Part shown: positions 44,733-53,742 of the stretch, one piece after another | Position numbering within the stretch: position 1 is the stretch's first letter | How the letters are laid out: each line of letters starts with the position of its first letter | From: an uncultured Paracoccaceae bacterium | GTDB taxonomy: Bacteria; Pseudomonadota; Alphaproteobacteria; Rhodobacterales; Rhodobacteraceae | Direction of reading: 5' to 3' | Length of the DNA: 64,000 nt | Assembly (NCBI GenBank): GCA_947492585.1 | Contig: CANLND010000008.1 | Span: 62,001-126,000, forward strand | The notes under the pieces: generated by a model | What the model saw: only the letters and a program-made list of their open reading frames with translations | Database searches by the model: none | What the model was told of the DNA's origin: nothing | Made by a program: the position numbers and the translations under genes

Positions 44733-47018
44733 ATGAACAAGGCGATCACCGACAATGTCCAACTGATGCCCCCGTCATTCGCCGAAGGGTTGGACCAATG
44801 GTCTAGCGGCAATGGTACATCGGGGTCTGACACCTATCAGGGCGCTGCCAATGCCGCACTGGTGGCATCAGATACCGATTTCGCCGACTGCCTGGAGTTG
44901 CAGAAAACCGAAACGACCCAACGTCTGCGATACATGGGCCGGACCCCGATTGAACCGGGCTGCTATCTGCGGGTGCGCGCCCGTGTCAAAGTGCTAAGCG
45001 GCGCGCTGCCGTCGGTGCGGATTGCGGCCTGGGCCAGTTCGGGGGGCACCAGCCATTTGGGAGGGGTGGTCGAAGTTGGCCCGTCGGTGGCGCTGACCGA
45101 ATATGGCCGGGTGTTTGAAGTCAGCGCCATCATTGGCAGTGGCCAGCGCACAGGCGTGGACATGGCGTGGGGACGCGATGCGCAATATGGCCACATTGGG
45201 CTGGACCTGACCGGGGTCAACGGCGGGGTGGTACGCATCGACGATGTGGAGATCGAAGACGCCACCCATATCTATCACCGTGACATGTTGAGCCTTGTGG
45301 ATGTGGTTGATTATGGCGCGATCGGCGACAACAGCACCGATAACACCGCGGCATTTGAGGCAGCGGATCAGGCCGCAGATGGGCGGCGCATTCTGGTGCC
45401 CGAAGGGCAGTATTATCTGGCCAATAGCCTGTCGCTGAACCATGAGGTGGTATTCGAGGGCACGTTGCGCATGCCCACCGCCGCAATGCTGTTGCTGACC
45501 AAAAACTACGATTACCCGACCTACGCCGCGGCATTTGGGGACGAAGAGCTGGCCTTTAAAAAGGCATTTCAAGCGCTGCTCAATTCGTCAGATCATGAAT
45601 CGCTGGATCTAAAAGGCCGGATGATTTCGATCAGTGACCCCATCGATATGCAGGCCGCCAGCCCCAACCGCACGTCGTATGCCACCCGGCGGGTGATCCG
45701 AAACGGGCAATTGCAAGCCAGCAATAGCGGCAATTGGGACACGATTGAGGTCACCAGCCAAGCGACCTACGATCCTGAGGATAAAACAACCCTGACCAAT
45801 GTTACCAATGTTGCCAATATCCGCGTCGGATCTTTGGTCGAAGGCAGCGGCGTGGGGCGTGAAATCTATGTGCGCGGGCGCAATGTCGGCAGCGGTGAGA
45901 TCACCCTGAGCGAGCCGTTGTATGATGCGGTGGGCACCCAGACCTTCACCTTTAAATACTTCAAATGCATGCTGGATTTCAGCGGTTTTGATTCACTGTC
46001 AAAATTTGGAATGACCGAGATTGAGTTCCAGTGCAATTCCCGCGCCAGCGGCATTCGGCTGGCCCCCAACGGGTCCACGTTTTCGCTGGATCATTGCTTC
46101 ATCACCAAACCGATGGATCGCGGCATCACTTCACATGGGCGCGGATGTCAGGGCATGTTGATCGACAACTGCCAGTTTCTGTCGGCCGAAGAGCCGCTGA
46201 CCGTGCCACAGCGACATTCAATTGCGCTGAACGTCAACGCCAACGACCCCAAGATCCGCAATTGCCGCGCCACAATGTTTCGCCATTTTGCGGTGCTGGG
46301 CGGGGACAATAATACGTTTGTCGGCAATCACTTCTTTCAGGGGGATGGGACGCCAAATGGCGTGCGCTCCGCGGGGTTGGTGCTGACCAGTACCTATTGT
46401 TCGACAACAATATCAGACAATTATGTCGACAATTGCTATATCGAATGGACCAATGAACGCGATGAAGATCCGGATTTTGATAGCGGTTTTTCCTTTAGTG
46501 CGATGTCGATCACCGACAATGTCTTTTTGTCAGGAGAGGTGGCCCCGTGGTTCAGCTATATTGTGATCAAGCCCTACGGGTCGGGTCATTTTCTGAACGG
46601 TGTGTCGGTCAGCGGCAATAAATTCCGGTCGATCAACGGCAATATCGATCGGGCCGAGCGGGTGGACACCAGTTTTTCCAACTTGGATCTTGGGCGATCA
46701 AACCACGTGTTTTTTGACGGCAATACCTTTCACGGGGTGTCCGTCAGATCTGCCAATCCCTTGCGCCTGCGCTACAGTCAGGCCACGGCCGCGCGGACCT
46801 GGCGGATTGAAACCGACGGTGCCTTGCCATTCGAAGGACAGGCGCGGGGCGTCGACAGCGTATTGCCGCTGGGTGAAATTCGCACCAGCGGTGGCTCGGA
46901 TAGATTTGCCATGCCTTATGTTGAAGTGCAGCGTGGTAGTAACGACGACGAAATCAATCTGGTGTGGGAAGAGGCTGTCCGGGGCGAAGTTCAGCTGCAA
47001 GTGCGGATGGACCGATAA
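44733..47018 (+). CDS. Large beta-helix protein (glycoside-hydrolase-28-related), possible gene-transfer-agent head spike
   Basis: The 761-residue protein has no signal peptide. Residues about 1-190 are a beta-rich domain (LELQKTETTQRLRYMGRTPIEPGCYLRV). From about residue 195 it begins the pectate-lyase-superfamily pattern VDYGAIGDNSTDNTAAFEAADQAADG and continues as a right-handed parallel beta helix with recurring G-x-x-N and SITDN-type coils (ISDNYVDNC, SITDNVFLSG, VSGNKF). The ATG at 44733 has GGAAAGG upstream. I recall very similar proteins in roseobacters and suspect it corresponds to the GhsB-type capsid spike of the Rhodobacter gene transfer agent, encoded away from the main GTA cluster; this is memory, not a search. 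A GT or lyase that modifies polysaccharide is the alternative. Confidence 0.75.
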   Translation: MNKAITDNVQLMPPSFAEGLDQWSSGNGTSGSDTYQGAANAALVASDTDFADCLELQKTETTQRLRYMGRTPIEPGCYLRVRARVKVLSGALPSVRIAAWASSGGTSHLGGVVEVGPSVALTEYGRVFEVSAIIGSGQRTGVDMAWGRDAQYGHIGLDLTGVNGGVVRIDDVEIEDATHIYHRDMLSLVDVVDYGAIGDNSTDNTAAFEAADQAADGRRILVPEGQYYLANSLSLNHEVVFEGTLRMPTAAMLLLTKNYDYPTYAAAFGDEELAFKKAFQALLNSSDHESLDLKGRMISISDPIDMQAASPNRTSYATRRVIRNGQLQASNSGNWDTIEVTSQATYDPEDKTTLTNVTNVANIRVGSLVEGSGVGREIYVRGRNVGSGEITLSEPLYDAVGTQTFTFKYFKCMLDFSGFDSLSKFGMTEIEFQCNSRASGIRLAPNGSTFSLDHCFITKPMDRGITSHGRGCQGMLIDNCQFLSAEEPLTVPQRHSIALNVNANDPKIRNCRATMFRHFAVLGGDNNTFVGNHFFQGDGTPNGVRSAGLVLTSTYCSTTISDNYVDNCYIEWTNERDEDPDFDSGFSFSAMSITDNVFLSGEVAPWFSYIVIKPYGSGHFLNGVSVSGNKFRSINGNIDRAERVDTSFSNLDLGRSNHVFFDGNTFHGVSVRSANPLRLRYSQATAARTWRIETDGALPFEGQARGVDSVLPLGEIRTSGGSDRFAMPYVEVQRGSNDDEINLVWEEAVRGEVQLQVRMDR

Positions 47019-47021
47019 GGC

Positions 47022-47501
47022 CTAAATCCCCAGATCGGCAGCGGTCATTCGGTAGGCCTTGCCAAAGCCTGCGTTCAACAGGGCATGATCCACCTGAAAC
47101 TGCACAAAGGTAAAATCGCCAAGCCCCAGATACAGTTTGGCCTTGGGATTTTGCTGAACATAGTGTGCGGCGCGGCGGTCGTGTTGTGCATCGCTGCGCG
47201 GAATTATCTGCGCCTGAGCCAGCAGGGTCAGGCGTGGGTGGCTTAGGGCATCGCCCTTTGCGCCCGGTTCCCTCAACAACAGCGAGCAGGCCGGGGTGTG
47301 CATCAAGGCCTGAGTATGGGCCGCAAGCCCGGAAATCAGGCTGAGCGGGCGACCGCAAAGATCCTGCCCCAGGGCAATAAGAGTGACCATGGGTTGGCCC
47401 GGTGCGACAATCACGGCCAAGGACGCATGACGGCTGTTGGCCAACAGGCTGCGCGCCAGATCAAGGGCGGCGGGGTCAATTTCACGATAAGGGTCGGTCA
47501 T
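47022..47501 (-). CDS. Pyridoxamine 5'-phosphate oxidase-like (HugZ-like) protein
   Basis: The 159-residue protein has a split-barrel flavin-binding fold: DLARSLLANSRHASLAVIVAPGQPMVTLIALGQD at the start and LYLGLGDFTFVQFQVDHALLNAGFGKAYRM at the end, the latter being typical of the haem-utilising HugZ group. Family members bind FMN or haem. The gene is 20 bp upstream of the outer-membrane-like gene on the same strand, so they may be co-transcribed. The real substrate is unknown. Confidence 0.85.
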   Translation of the reverse strand: MTDPYREIDPAALDLARSLLANSRHASLAVIVAPGQPMVTLIALGQDLCGRPLSLISGLAAHTQALMHTPACSLLLREPGAKGDALSHPRLTLLAQAQIIPRSDAQHDRRAAHYVQQNPKAKLYLGLGDFTFVQFQVDHALLNAGFGKAYRMTAADLGI

Positions 47502-47521
47502 CGGGGGCAGGCCTCAAACAT

Positions 47522-48229
47522 TCAAAACTTGTGCCACAGCCCCAGTTTAAGGCCAAGCTGCTCTGGCCTACGCCCCATATAGCGCAGGCCCATCAGCACC
47601 TCGTTCTGTGTGCGGGGCAGGGTGAATAATATCGCGGGCGTCAGGCTGTACTCAATCTTTTTTGTTTGCCCGTCCAGATAGCTTTCGAGCTGAAACAAAA
47701 CAGAAGGCCCCTGATCGCGTCGTAGCCCCAGCGTGCCGTCCAATTTATATGCCGCACGCGGAAGCAACGGGCTGGTTTCTATCGATAAATCGGCAGCGAT
47801 CCACCCGGTGTGCCGCCCTGAAAACCCACGCCCATAGGACAGGGTACTGCGCAGCATATAGGACCAGCGCAGGTCTTTGCGCAGCCCGCCCGCGCCAAGT
47901 TCAATCGCCCATTTGTTTGGTAGGTCCACGGGCCCCAAGGGGTGGCGCAAAAACAGCAGGGCGTGCCCATAGCTGTCAGAGGTGTTCAAATCACTGCCAA
48001 GGGTCAGGCGTGGCCGCAGCCCATAGGTGCCGAAAAAGGACAACTCTGCCGGGGCATCCGCATGGGCAACGCCGGAGATCGCGGCAAATCCCTGCCCAAC
48101 CTCATCGAGCCAGGCACCGGCGTCGACGGGCTTTGGCGCACAGATGATCCCCACCCACAGGGCAAGCAGCACCGCCCATATGGCGTGTTTGCAAGGCGGT
48201 TGGGCGCGGAGCAAGGGGGACAAGGCCAT
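47522..48229 (-). CDS. Probable outer-membrane beta-barrel protein
   Basis: The 235-residue protein has a signal peptide (about residues 1-37, ending PVDAG) and then alternating strand-like segments (SFFGTYGLRPRLTLGSDL, WAIELGAGGLRKDLRWSYML, KIEYSLTPAILFTLP), finishing in the aromatic LGLWHKF that suits outer-membrane insertion. I do not recognise the family. On the minus strand it begins before the PNPOx-like gene and its stop is 20 bp upstream of that gene's start, suggesting a two-gene unit. Confidence 0.75.
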   Translation of the reverse strand: MALSPLLRAQPPCKHAIWAVLLALWVGIICAPKPVDAGAWLDEVGQGFAAISGVAHADAPAELSFFGTYGLRPRLTLGSDLNTSDSYGHALLFLRHPLGPVDLPNKWAIELGAGGLRKDLRWSYMLRSTLSYGRGFSGRHTGWIAADLSIETSPLLPRAAYKLDGTLGLRRDQGPSVLFQLESYLDGQTKKIEYSLTPAILFTLPRTQNEVLMGLRYMGRRPEQLGLKLGLWHKF

Positions 48230-48378
48230 AAAGAAACTCTATCATAGGTTGTCCCGCATCACATCTCTGTGGTGTCGCCGTGATTGTTTTTTTTCGGCCT
48301 GTGGCAAAAAAAGCCTCGGATTTCCGGGCAATAGCCCTAAGCTGGACAGGCAAGAACCAATTCAGCAAGGAGGTGCTG

Positions 48379-48699
48379 ATGCTCACAATTAAGACATCCA
48401 GCCAGATACAGACCGTGATCACGACATTTGAGGTCACACCGGGCACCTGTCAGGACCTGATGGACGAGCTGGAGGGGGCGTATGCCGAATACATCTCAAA
48501 ACAACCGGGGTTTCTGGCGGCGGGCCTGCATGTGAACGACGCACAATGCCGGATTGCCAACTATTCGCAATGGGAGCGGCGCGAAGATTTTATGGCCATG
48601 CTGCGCAGCCCCGAAATGCGGGAACGCAATCGGCGCATCAATGAGATGTGCAAAAGCTTTGAACCCGTAATGTATGACGTCGCCGCCACTTACGGCTAA
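48379..48699 (+). CDS. Antibiotic-biosynthesis-monooxygenase (ABM) domain protein
   Basis: The 106-residue protein is a single ABM ferredoxin-like domain: IQTVITTFEVTPGTCQDLMDELEGAYAEYISKQPGFLAAGLHV and CRIANYSQWERREDFMAMLRSPEMRE. ABM proteins include cofactor-free oxygenases and haem-degrading enzymes. The ATG at 48379 has an excellent AAGGAGGTG site. Its stop overlaps the stop of the minus-strand lipoprotein gene. Substrate unknown. Confidence 0.88.
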   Translation: MLTIKTSSQIQTVITTFEVTPGTCQDLMDELEGAYAEYISKQPGFLAAGLHVNDAQCRIANYSQWERREDFMAMLRSPEMRERNRRINEMCKSFEPVMYDVAATYG

Positions 48700-49091
48700 G
48701 CGGGATCCGGGTGCGCCGCGCGACATTGCGCGGTGACCTCCCGGTGGCGCGGCACCAGACTGTCCCGTTGTTTTTCCAGCGCGATGAGTTTGCGCCGTTC
48801 TTCTGGCACGCTGATCGGCACCGGCGTTTCGACGGTGCGATAATAGGTGTCCGGGCACAGGTGATAGCCGATGATCTTCCCGTTGTTGTAGCGCGGGCAA
48901 CGGTCCCAGACGGTTTCTGGCACGGTTTTGGTGTGGATCGCGTAGCCGCGATCGATATTGCCCTGAACCGTTAGGATTCGCGTTTCCAGATGCAAAAACG
49001 TCGCGCTGTTGCGTTTGACACAGCGGTCAAACGGCGTGGCACAGGCGGCCAGCAGAGCGGGGGCAAGCAGGGCAACAACAATCGATCGCAT
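48696..49091 (-). CDS. Small lipoprotein
   Basis: The 131-residue protein has a lipoprotein signal peptide: VALLAPALLAAC, with Cys at residue 17 as the lipobox cysteine. After it come PFDRCVKRNSATFLHLETRI and several scattered cysteines (DRCPRYNNGK, HLCPDTYY). It is anchored to the inner or outer membrane. I do not recognise it. A GTG at 49103 could add four residues. It is convergent with the ABM gene. Confidence 0.8.
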   Translation of the reverse strand: MRSIVVALLAPALLAACATPFDRCVKRNSATFLHLETRILTVQGNIDRGYAIHTKTVPETVWDRCPRYNNGKIIGYHLCPDTYYRTVETPVPISVPEERRKLIALEKQRDSLVPRHREVTAQCRAAHPDPA

Positions 49092-49190
49092 AGGCAACAC
49101 CACAGGTTGGAGGCTGTCCTTTGCACTATAGGGCGTCGCGCGAGAATTGCTACAATCTCACGCGGTCGGCCCGTGCGGTGGCGCGCGGGC

Positions 49191-49496
49191 TTACTCGACC
49201 AATCCTATCGGCGCGGCCATGAACAGGCGCAGATAGGCGCAGTTGCTGCACATCAGCATCGCCGCCGGATACGACGCGCGCCCGGGTTTGGAACTGCCGG
49301 GCACATAGGCCGCGTTTTGCACCAGATAATCGCCCACGGCCCAGGTATTGTGATCGCAGACGGGGCAGGTGTTGTGCACGCCTTTGGAGGCCACCCAATC
49401 GCCGACCTGGTCTTTTTCGGCCTGTGTTAATCGCCGCTGGTCCGGCGCCGGGGTGCCGCGTTGTTGCAATCGGTTTGGGGCATGAGGGTAGTGCAT
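49191..49496 (-). CDS. Small zinc-ribbon-like protein
   Basis: The 101-residue protein carries two CxxC pairs, CPVC near residue 43 and CSNC near residue 82, separated by about 36 residues, which suggests a zinc ribbon. The C-terminus YLRLFMAAPIGLVE and the middle SSKPGRASYPAAMLM are unrecognised. There is no signal peptide. It lies alone between the lipoprotein and uvrB genes. Confidence 0.75.
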   Translation of the reverse strand: MHYPHAPNRLQQRGTPAPDQRRLTQAEKDQVGDWVASKGVHNTCPVCDHNTWAVGDYLVQNAAYVPGSSKPGRASYPAAMLMCSNCAYLRLFMAAPIGLVE

Positions 49497-49920
49497 AGTG
49501 TCGTGTCCTGCGTCGTCATAGCGGCGGTTTTGTCCGCCGTTTCACCAGTTTTGGCCCTGTAGCGGCTTGTGGGCGCAGGTAAGATCGCAGGAAGAAATTG
49601 CCAAAAGGTTGCAGGTGCCCCGAAGGCGTCAATGTCGAACGCAGAAAACCCCGTGTTTTGCCCCCGGCATGAGGTGAACATGCATTTCAATCGATATGAT
49701 GAACGCCCTGTTCGGGTATTTATGTGCCCAGTGTTCGATCAAAAAAGAGGGTCAGCGCACGTGAGGAATTGACCACGAGCCTCGCAATTCGCGCGTCGAT
49801 CCTCAGTTTACCGCGTACGTGCCCATAGCCGTTGCGCGGGCTGGGCCAGATCTCCCTTTCGGGAGGGCGTATTCGCGTCCTCCCGTGGTTGGGCACGGCC
49901 CGTTGTTGTGGCCGCCAAAA
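49497..49920. other. Intergenic region downstream of uvrB
   Basis: About 420 bp with no gene I can support. Near 49852-49867, CTCCCTTTCGGGAG could fold as a hairpin but has no T-tract. The short ORF 49569-49772 on the plus strand has no ribosome site or recognisable features. Confidence 0.4.
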
Positions 49921-52119
49921 TCACGAATACTTCTTTTGTGATTGGCCCTTGCGTGCACGGGTCCCGGCCTTGCCGGCCGTAGAGCGCCCGCGTGCTTTAA
50001 CCGCAGCTTCACTTGCCGCTTCCACCGCAGATTGTCGCGCCAGCGGATCGTCTGACACGGCCAGATCGACCGCCTCCAGACGTTTGACTTCATCCCGTAG
50101 GCGGGCGGCTTCTTCAAATTCAAGGTTCTCGGCCGCTTTGCGCATTTCATCGCGCAGACCTTTTAGATGGGCCTCAAGATTGGCGCCGTGCATGGGTTTA
50201 TCGACCGTGGCGGTGACGCGGTTCATGTCCACGTCGCCTTGATAGAGACCAGCCAAAACGTCGTCGACGTTCTTTTGCACCGTTTCCGGCGTGATGCCGT
50301 GTTTCAGATTATAGGCGATCTGTTTTTCGCGGCGGCGGTTGGTTTCGCCAATCGCGCGCTCCATCGAGCCGGTGATCTTGTCGGCATACATGATCACCCG
50401 CCCGTCGGCATTGCGCGCGGCGCGGCCGATGGTCTGGATCAATGAGGTCTCCGAGCGCAAAAACCCTTCTTTGTCGGCGTCCAGAATGGCAACAAGGCCA
50501 CATTCAGGGATGTCCAAACCCTCGCGCAACAGGTTGATTCCGATCAGAACGTCAAAGGCGCCAAGACGCAGATCGCGCAGAATTTCGATGCGCTCCAACG
50601 TGTCAATATCGCTGTGCATGTAGCGCACTTTGATGCCCTGTTCGTGCAAATACTCGGTTAGGTCTTCGGCCATGCGTTTGGTCAAAACCGTGCAGAGCGT
50701 ACGAAACCCATTGGCGGTGACCTTGCGGATTTCATCCAACAAATCATCGACCTGCATGGTGACAGGACGAATTTCGACCTGCGGGTCCAACAGGCCGGTG
50801 GGACGGATCACCTGTTCGGCAAAGACGCCGCCGGATTGCTCCATTTCCCAGCCCGAGGGGGTCGCCGAGACAAAGACCGACTGCGCCCGCATCGCGTCCC
50901 ATTCTTCGAACTTGAGCGGCCGGTTGTCCATGCAGGAGGGCAGGCGAAAGCCGTGTTCGGCCAAGGTCGATTTGCGCCGAAAGTCGCCTTTGTACATGCC
51001 ACCAATTTGCGGCACCGAGACGTGGCTTTCATCGGCAAACACAATGGCGTTGTCGGGGATGAATTCAAACAGCGTGGGGGGCGGCTCACCGGGAGCGCGG
51101 CCCGTCAGATAGCGCGAGTAGTTTTCAATGCCGTTACAATGACCGGTGGCCTCTAACATTTCGATGTCGAAGTTACAGCGCTGCTCCAACCGCTGCGCTT
51201 CCAGCAATTTGCCTTCGTTTACCAGCCCATCCAGCCGCTGGCGCAGCTCTTCTTTGATGGAAATGATCGCCTGTTTCAGCGTCGGTTTTGGCGTCACGTA
51301 GTGTGAATTCGCATAGACCCGCACCTGTTCAAACGTGCCGGTGCGTTCGCCGGTGAGCGGGTCAAATTCAGTGATGCCCTCCAGTTCCTCGCCAAAGAAC
51401 GACAGCCGCCAGGCGCGATCTTCGAGGTGGGCGGGAAAGATTTCCAGACTGTCACCGCGCACCCGAAACGATCCGCGCTGAAAGGCGTGATCGTTGCGTT
51501 TGTATTGCTGGGCCACCAGATCAGCCATGACCTGGCGCTGGTCGTATTCGTCGCCCACCTTCAGATCCTGGGTCATCGCTGAATAGGTTTCCACCGAGCC
51601 GATACCGTAGATGCAGGACACCGAGGCGATGATGATCACATCGTCACGTTCCAGCAGCGCCCGCGTGGCGGAGTGGCGCATCCGGTCGATCTGTTCGTTG
51701 ATCTGGCTTTCTTTTTCTATGTAGGTGTCCGAGCGCGCCACATAGGCTTCGGGCTGGTAGTAATCGTAAAACGAGACAAAATATTCGACTGAATTTTCGG
51801 GAAAAAATCCTTTGAATTCTCCATAAAGCTGCGCCGCCAGCGTTTTGTTTGGGGCCAGGATGATGGCTGGGCGTTGGGTTTCTTCGATCACTTTGGCCAT
51901 TGTGAACGTCTTGCCGGTGCCCGTCGCGCCCAGCAGAACCTGATTGCGTTCGCCGCCGTTGATGCCCGCGCTCAGCTCGGCGATGGCTGTGGGTTGATCG
52001 CCTGCGGGCTGAAATTTTGTGTGCATGATGAACTGCTTGCCGCCCTCCAGCTTGGGGCGGCGCTGGGCGGCGCGATCAGCCATCAAAGGCTGGGAGGAAT
52101 CGGAGTTGGCATAGGGCAT
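49921..52119 (-). CDS. uvrB: Excinuclease ABC subunit B
   Basis: UvrB verifies DNA damage with UvrA and recruits UvrC in nucleotide excision repair. The 732-residue protein shows helicase motifs [14 protein letters not shown] (Walker A) and [12 protein letters not shown] (DExx), the beta-hairpin segment [55 protein letters not shown] and [13 protein letters not shown], and the C-terminal UVR domain ([16 protein letters not shown]) followed by a basic tail. I place the start at [12 protein letters not shown] (52119); the ORF runs open to 52296. Divergent from the NDUFS4-like gene; no LexA box was seen between them. Confidence 0.98.
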   Translation of the reverse strand: MPYANSDSSQPLMADRAAQRRPKLEGGKQFIMHTKFQPAGDQPTAIAELSAGINGGERNQVLLGATGTGKTFTMAKVIEETQRPAIILAPNKTLAAQLYGEFKGFFPENSVEYFVSFYDYYQPEAYVARSDTYIEKESQINEQIDRMRHSATRALLERDDVIIIASVSCIYGIGSVETYSAMTQDLKVGDEYDQRQVMADLVAQQYKRNDHAFQRGSFRVRGDSLEIFPAHLEDRAWRLSFFGEELEGITEFDPLTGERTGTFEQVRVYANSHYVTPKPTLKQAIISIKEELRQRLDGLVNEGKLLEAQRLEQRCNFDIEMLEATGHCNGIENYSRYLTGRAPGEPPPTLFEFIPDNAIVFADESHVSVPQIGGMYKGDFRRKSTLAEHGFRLPSCMDNRPLKFEEWDAMRAQSVFVSATPSGWEMEQSGGVFAEQVIRPTGLLDPQVEIRPVTMQVDDLLDEIRKVTANGFRTLCTVLTKRMAEDLTEYLHEQGIKVRYMHSDIDTLERIEILRDLRLGAFDVLIGINLLREGLDIPECGLVAILDADKEGFLRSETSLIQTIGRAARNADGRVIMYADKITGSMERAIGETNRRREKQIAYNLKHGITPETVQKNVDDVLAGLYQGDVDMNRVTATVDKPMHGANLEAHLKGLRDEMRKAAENLEFEEAARLRDEVKRLEAVDLAVSDDPLARQSAVEAASEAAVKARGRSTAGKAGTRARKGQSQKKYS

Positions 52120-52330
52120 CTGGGGTCTCTCAGCACGTCTTTTGGAGTCGTGCTGATTTTGATCTGTTTTTGTTCTACTGCAAGCGCCTTTTGCATGTCT
52201 TGGCAGTGCAGGCGGGGAACAGTGGCAGGATTTCCCTGCAATGCAGGCTAAAACGCACCTTGCGGGGCGGGGCTGGCCTGTCGCATAAGGATACAAACCA
52301 ATTCACACGCTTTCAGCTAAGGAGAGTGCG

Positions 52331-52642
52331 ATGCACGCGCGGATTTACCGGCCAGCCAGAAACGCCATGACCTCGGGCATGGCAAAGACCCGCAAATGGG
52401 TTCTGGAATATGCGCAAGGTTCTGCGCGTGAAGTCGACCCGTTGATGGGCTGGACCTCGTCGGATGACACACAAACCCAAGTGCGTTTGCGGTTCGACAG
52501 CAAAGAAGCCGCGATGGATTATGCGCAATCCAATGGCATTCAGGCCGAAGTGGTCGAGCCCAAATCCCGCAAAGCGAATATTCGCGCCGGAGGGTATGGC
52601 GAGAACTTTGCCACCCATCGTCGTGTGCCCTGGACGCATTAA
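52331..52642 (+). CDS. NDUFS4-like complex I accessory subunit
   Basis: The 103-residue protein matches the ETC complex I subunit family (bacterial NDUFS4, 18 kDa subunit). The landmarks are [59 protein letters not shown]-like ([15 protein letters not shown]) and [22 protein letters not shown] at the end. It stabilises the matrix/cytoplasmic arm of NADH dehydrogenase, as in mitochondria, and in alphaproteobacteria is commonly encoded apart from the nuo operon, as here. A strong AAGGAGAG precedes the ATG. Confidence 0.95.
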   Translation: MHARIYRPARNAMTSGMAKTRKWVLEYAQGSAREVDPLMGWTSSDDTQTQVRLRFDSKEAAMDYAQSNGIQAEVVEPKSRKANIRAGGYGENFATHRRVPWTH

Positions 52643-52726
52643 GCGTTGTATTGTTTGAACACTTTCTGGGCGATCCATTATTAGGGTCGCCCGTTTTGTA
52701 TCTCCGACCCTTTGGATTTCTGATCG

Positions 52727-53653
52727 ATGACTATCACACACCTCGTTACCCATTCTGGCGGCTTTCATGCGGATGAGCTGCTGTCTTCGGTGATTTTGAC
52801 GCGCCTGTTTCCGGATGCCGAAATCCTGCGCACGCGGGACGACGCCTGGATTACCCCCGGCGCGGGCAAGATCATTTACGATGTGGGCCGGGACTATGAC
52901 GCCGACGCGTTGATTTTTGATCATCACCAGCGCCCCAACCCCCTGCGCGAAGACGGGCAGCCTTTTAGCTCGTTTGGATTGGTCTGGCATCATTATGGCC
53001 GTGACTATCTGCGCAGCCTGAATGTGCCGGATGTGGATCTGGAAGAAATCCATGCGTCGTTTGACAAGGGATTTGTGCTGCCGATTGACCTGATGGACAA
53101 CGGGGTCATGAACCAATCCGAGGCTGGGCCGATGTTGTCGGCGTTGACCTTGCCTGCGCTGATCGAAAGCCTGAAGCCGGTGTTTGATGACACCGACGAG
53201 GGGGCGGATGATCGGGCATTTTTGACCGCACTGCCCATTGCGCGCGCCTTTATCGAGGCCTCCATTGCCCGCAAAGCGGCCAAACGCCGGGCCAAAGCCA
53301 TGGTGATGGCGGCGATAGAAAAGGCAGGCGATAGCAAAATTCTGGATCTCGAAATGGGCATGCCATTCCGATCCGCGGTGGAGGAGGCGGGCGCAGATCA
53401 TCTGCTATATGTGATCACCCCACGGGGGGATGATTGGACGCTGGGTTGTATTCGTGTTGGCAATGACACGTTTGAAAACCGTGCTGATCTGCCCGAAGCC
53501 TGGGCCGGGCTGACCGATGATGCGCTGGAGGCTGCGTCGGGAGTAAAGGGCGCAAAGTTCTGCCACAACGGTCGCTTTATTGCGGTGGCCAACAGCCGTG
53601 AGGCTATTGTGGCGCTGGCGGATCTGGCGGTGCGGAACGCCGAAAACGGGTGA
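52727..53653 (+). CDS. MYG1-family (UPF0160) metal-dependent hydrolase
   Basis: The 308-residue protein has the MYG1 start LVTHSGGFHADELLSSVIL (HADE metal-binding motif) with further motifs DALIFDHHQRPN, SSFGLVWHHYG, LDLMDNGVM-like (PIDLMDNGVM) and GAKFCHNGRFI. MYG1 is a DHH-type exonuclease in eukaryotes; the bacterial role is not settled. It follows the NDUFS4-like gene by 84 bp, perhaps as one transcript. It is convergent with the inositol locus across a copy of the dispersed element. Confidence 0.92.
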   Translation: MTITHLVTHSGGFHADELLSSVILTRLFPDAEILRTRDDAWITPGAGKIIYDVGRDYDADALIFDHHQRPNPLREDGQPFSSFGLVWHHYGRDYLRSLNVPDVDLEEIHASFDKGFVLPIDLMDNGVMNQSEAGPMLSALTLPALIESLKPVFDDTDEGADDRAFLTALPIARAFIEASIARKAAKRRAKAMVMAAIEKAGDSKILDLEMGMPFRSAVEEAGADHLLYVITPRGDDWTLGCIRVGNDTFENRADLPEAWAGLTDDALEAASGVKGAKFCHNGRFIAVANSREAIVALADLAVRNAENG

Positions 53654-53655
53654 CG

Positions 53656-53719
53656 AAAAGGGGCTTTGCAACGCAAAGCCCCTGGCCTCCGGCGGGGGTA
53701 TTTGGGCCAAAAAGAAGCG
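53656..53719 (-). repeat. Dispersed bipartite intergenic element, copy 4
   Basis: On the minus strand the core starts GCGCTTCTTTTTGGCCCAAA and continues TACCCCCGCCGGAGG, then forms a perfect 10-bp hairpin (GGGGCTTTGC with GCAAAGCCCC, three-base loop) followed by TTTTCG. Here the hairpin doubles as the terminator of the minus-strand aldolase gene. Compare copies at 15237, 22915 and 41243. Confidence 0.88.
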
Positions 53720-53742
53720 CTGGGTTTGTGGAATTGGTGATC

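Noticed and set aside
49569-49772. 67-residue ORF near uvrB
   Set aside because: No ribosome site, no recognised feature, probably chance.
52120-52330. LexA (SOS) box before uvrB
   Set aside because: No GTTC-N7-GTTC or GAAC-N7-GAAC sequence was found between uvrB and the NDUFS4-like gene.
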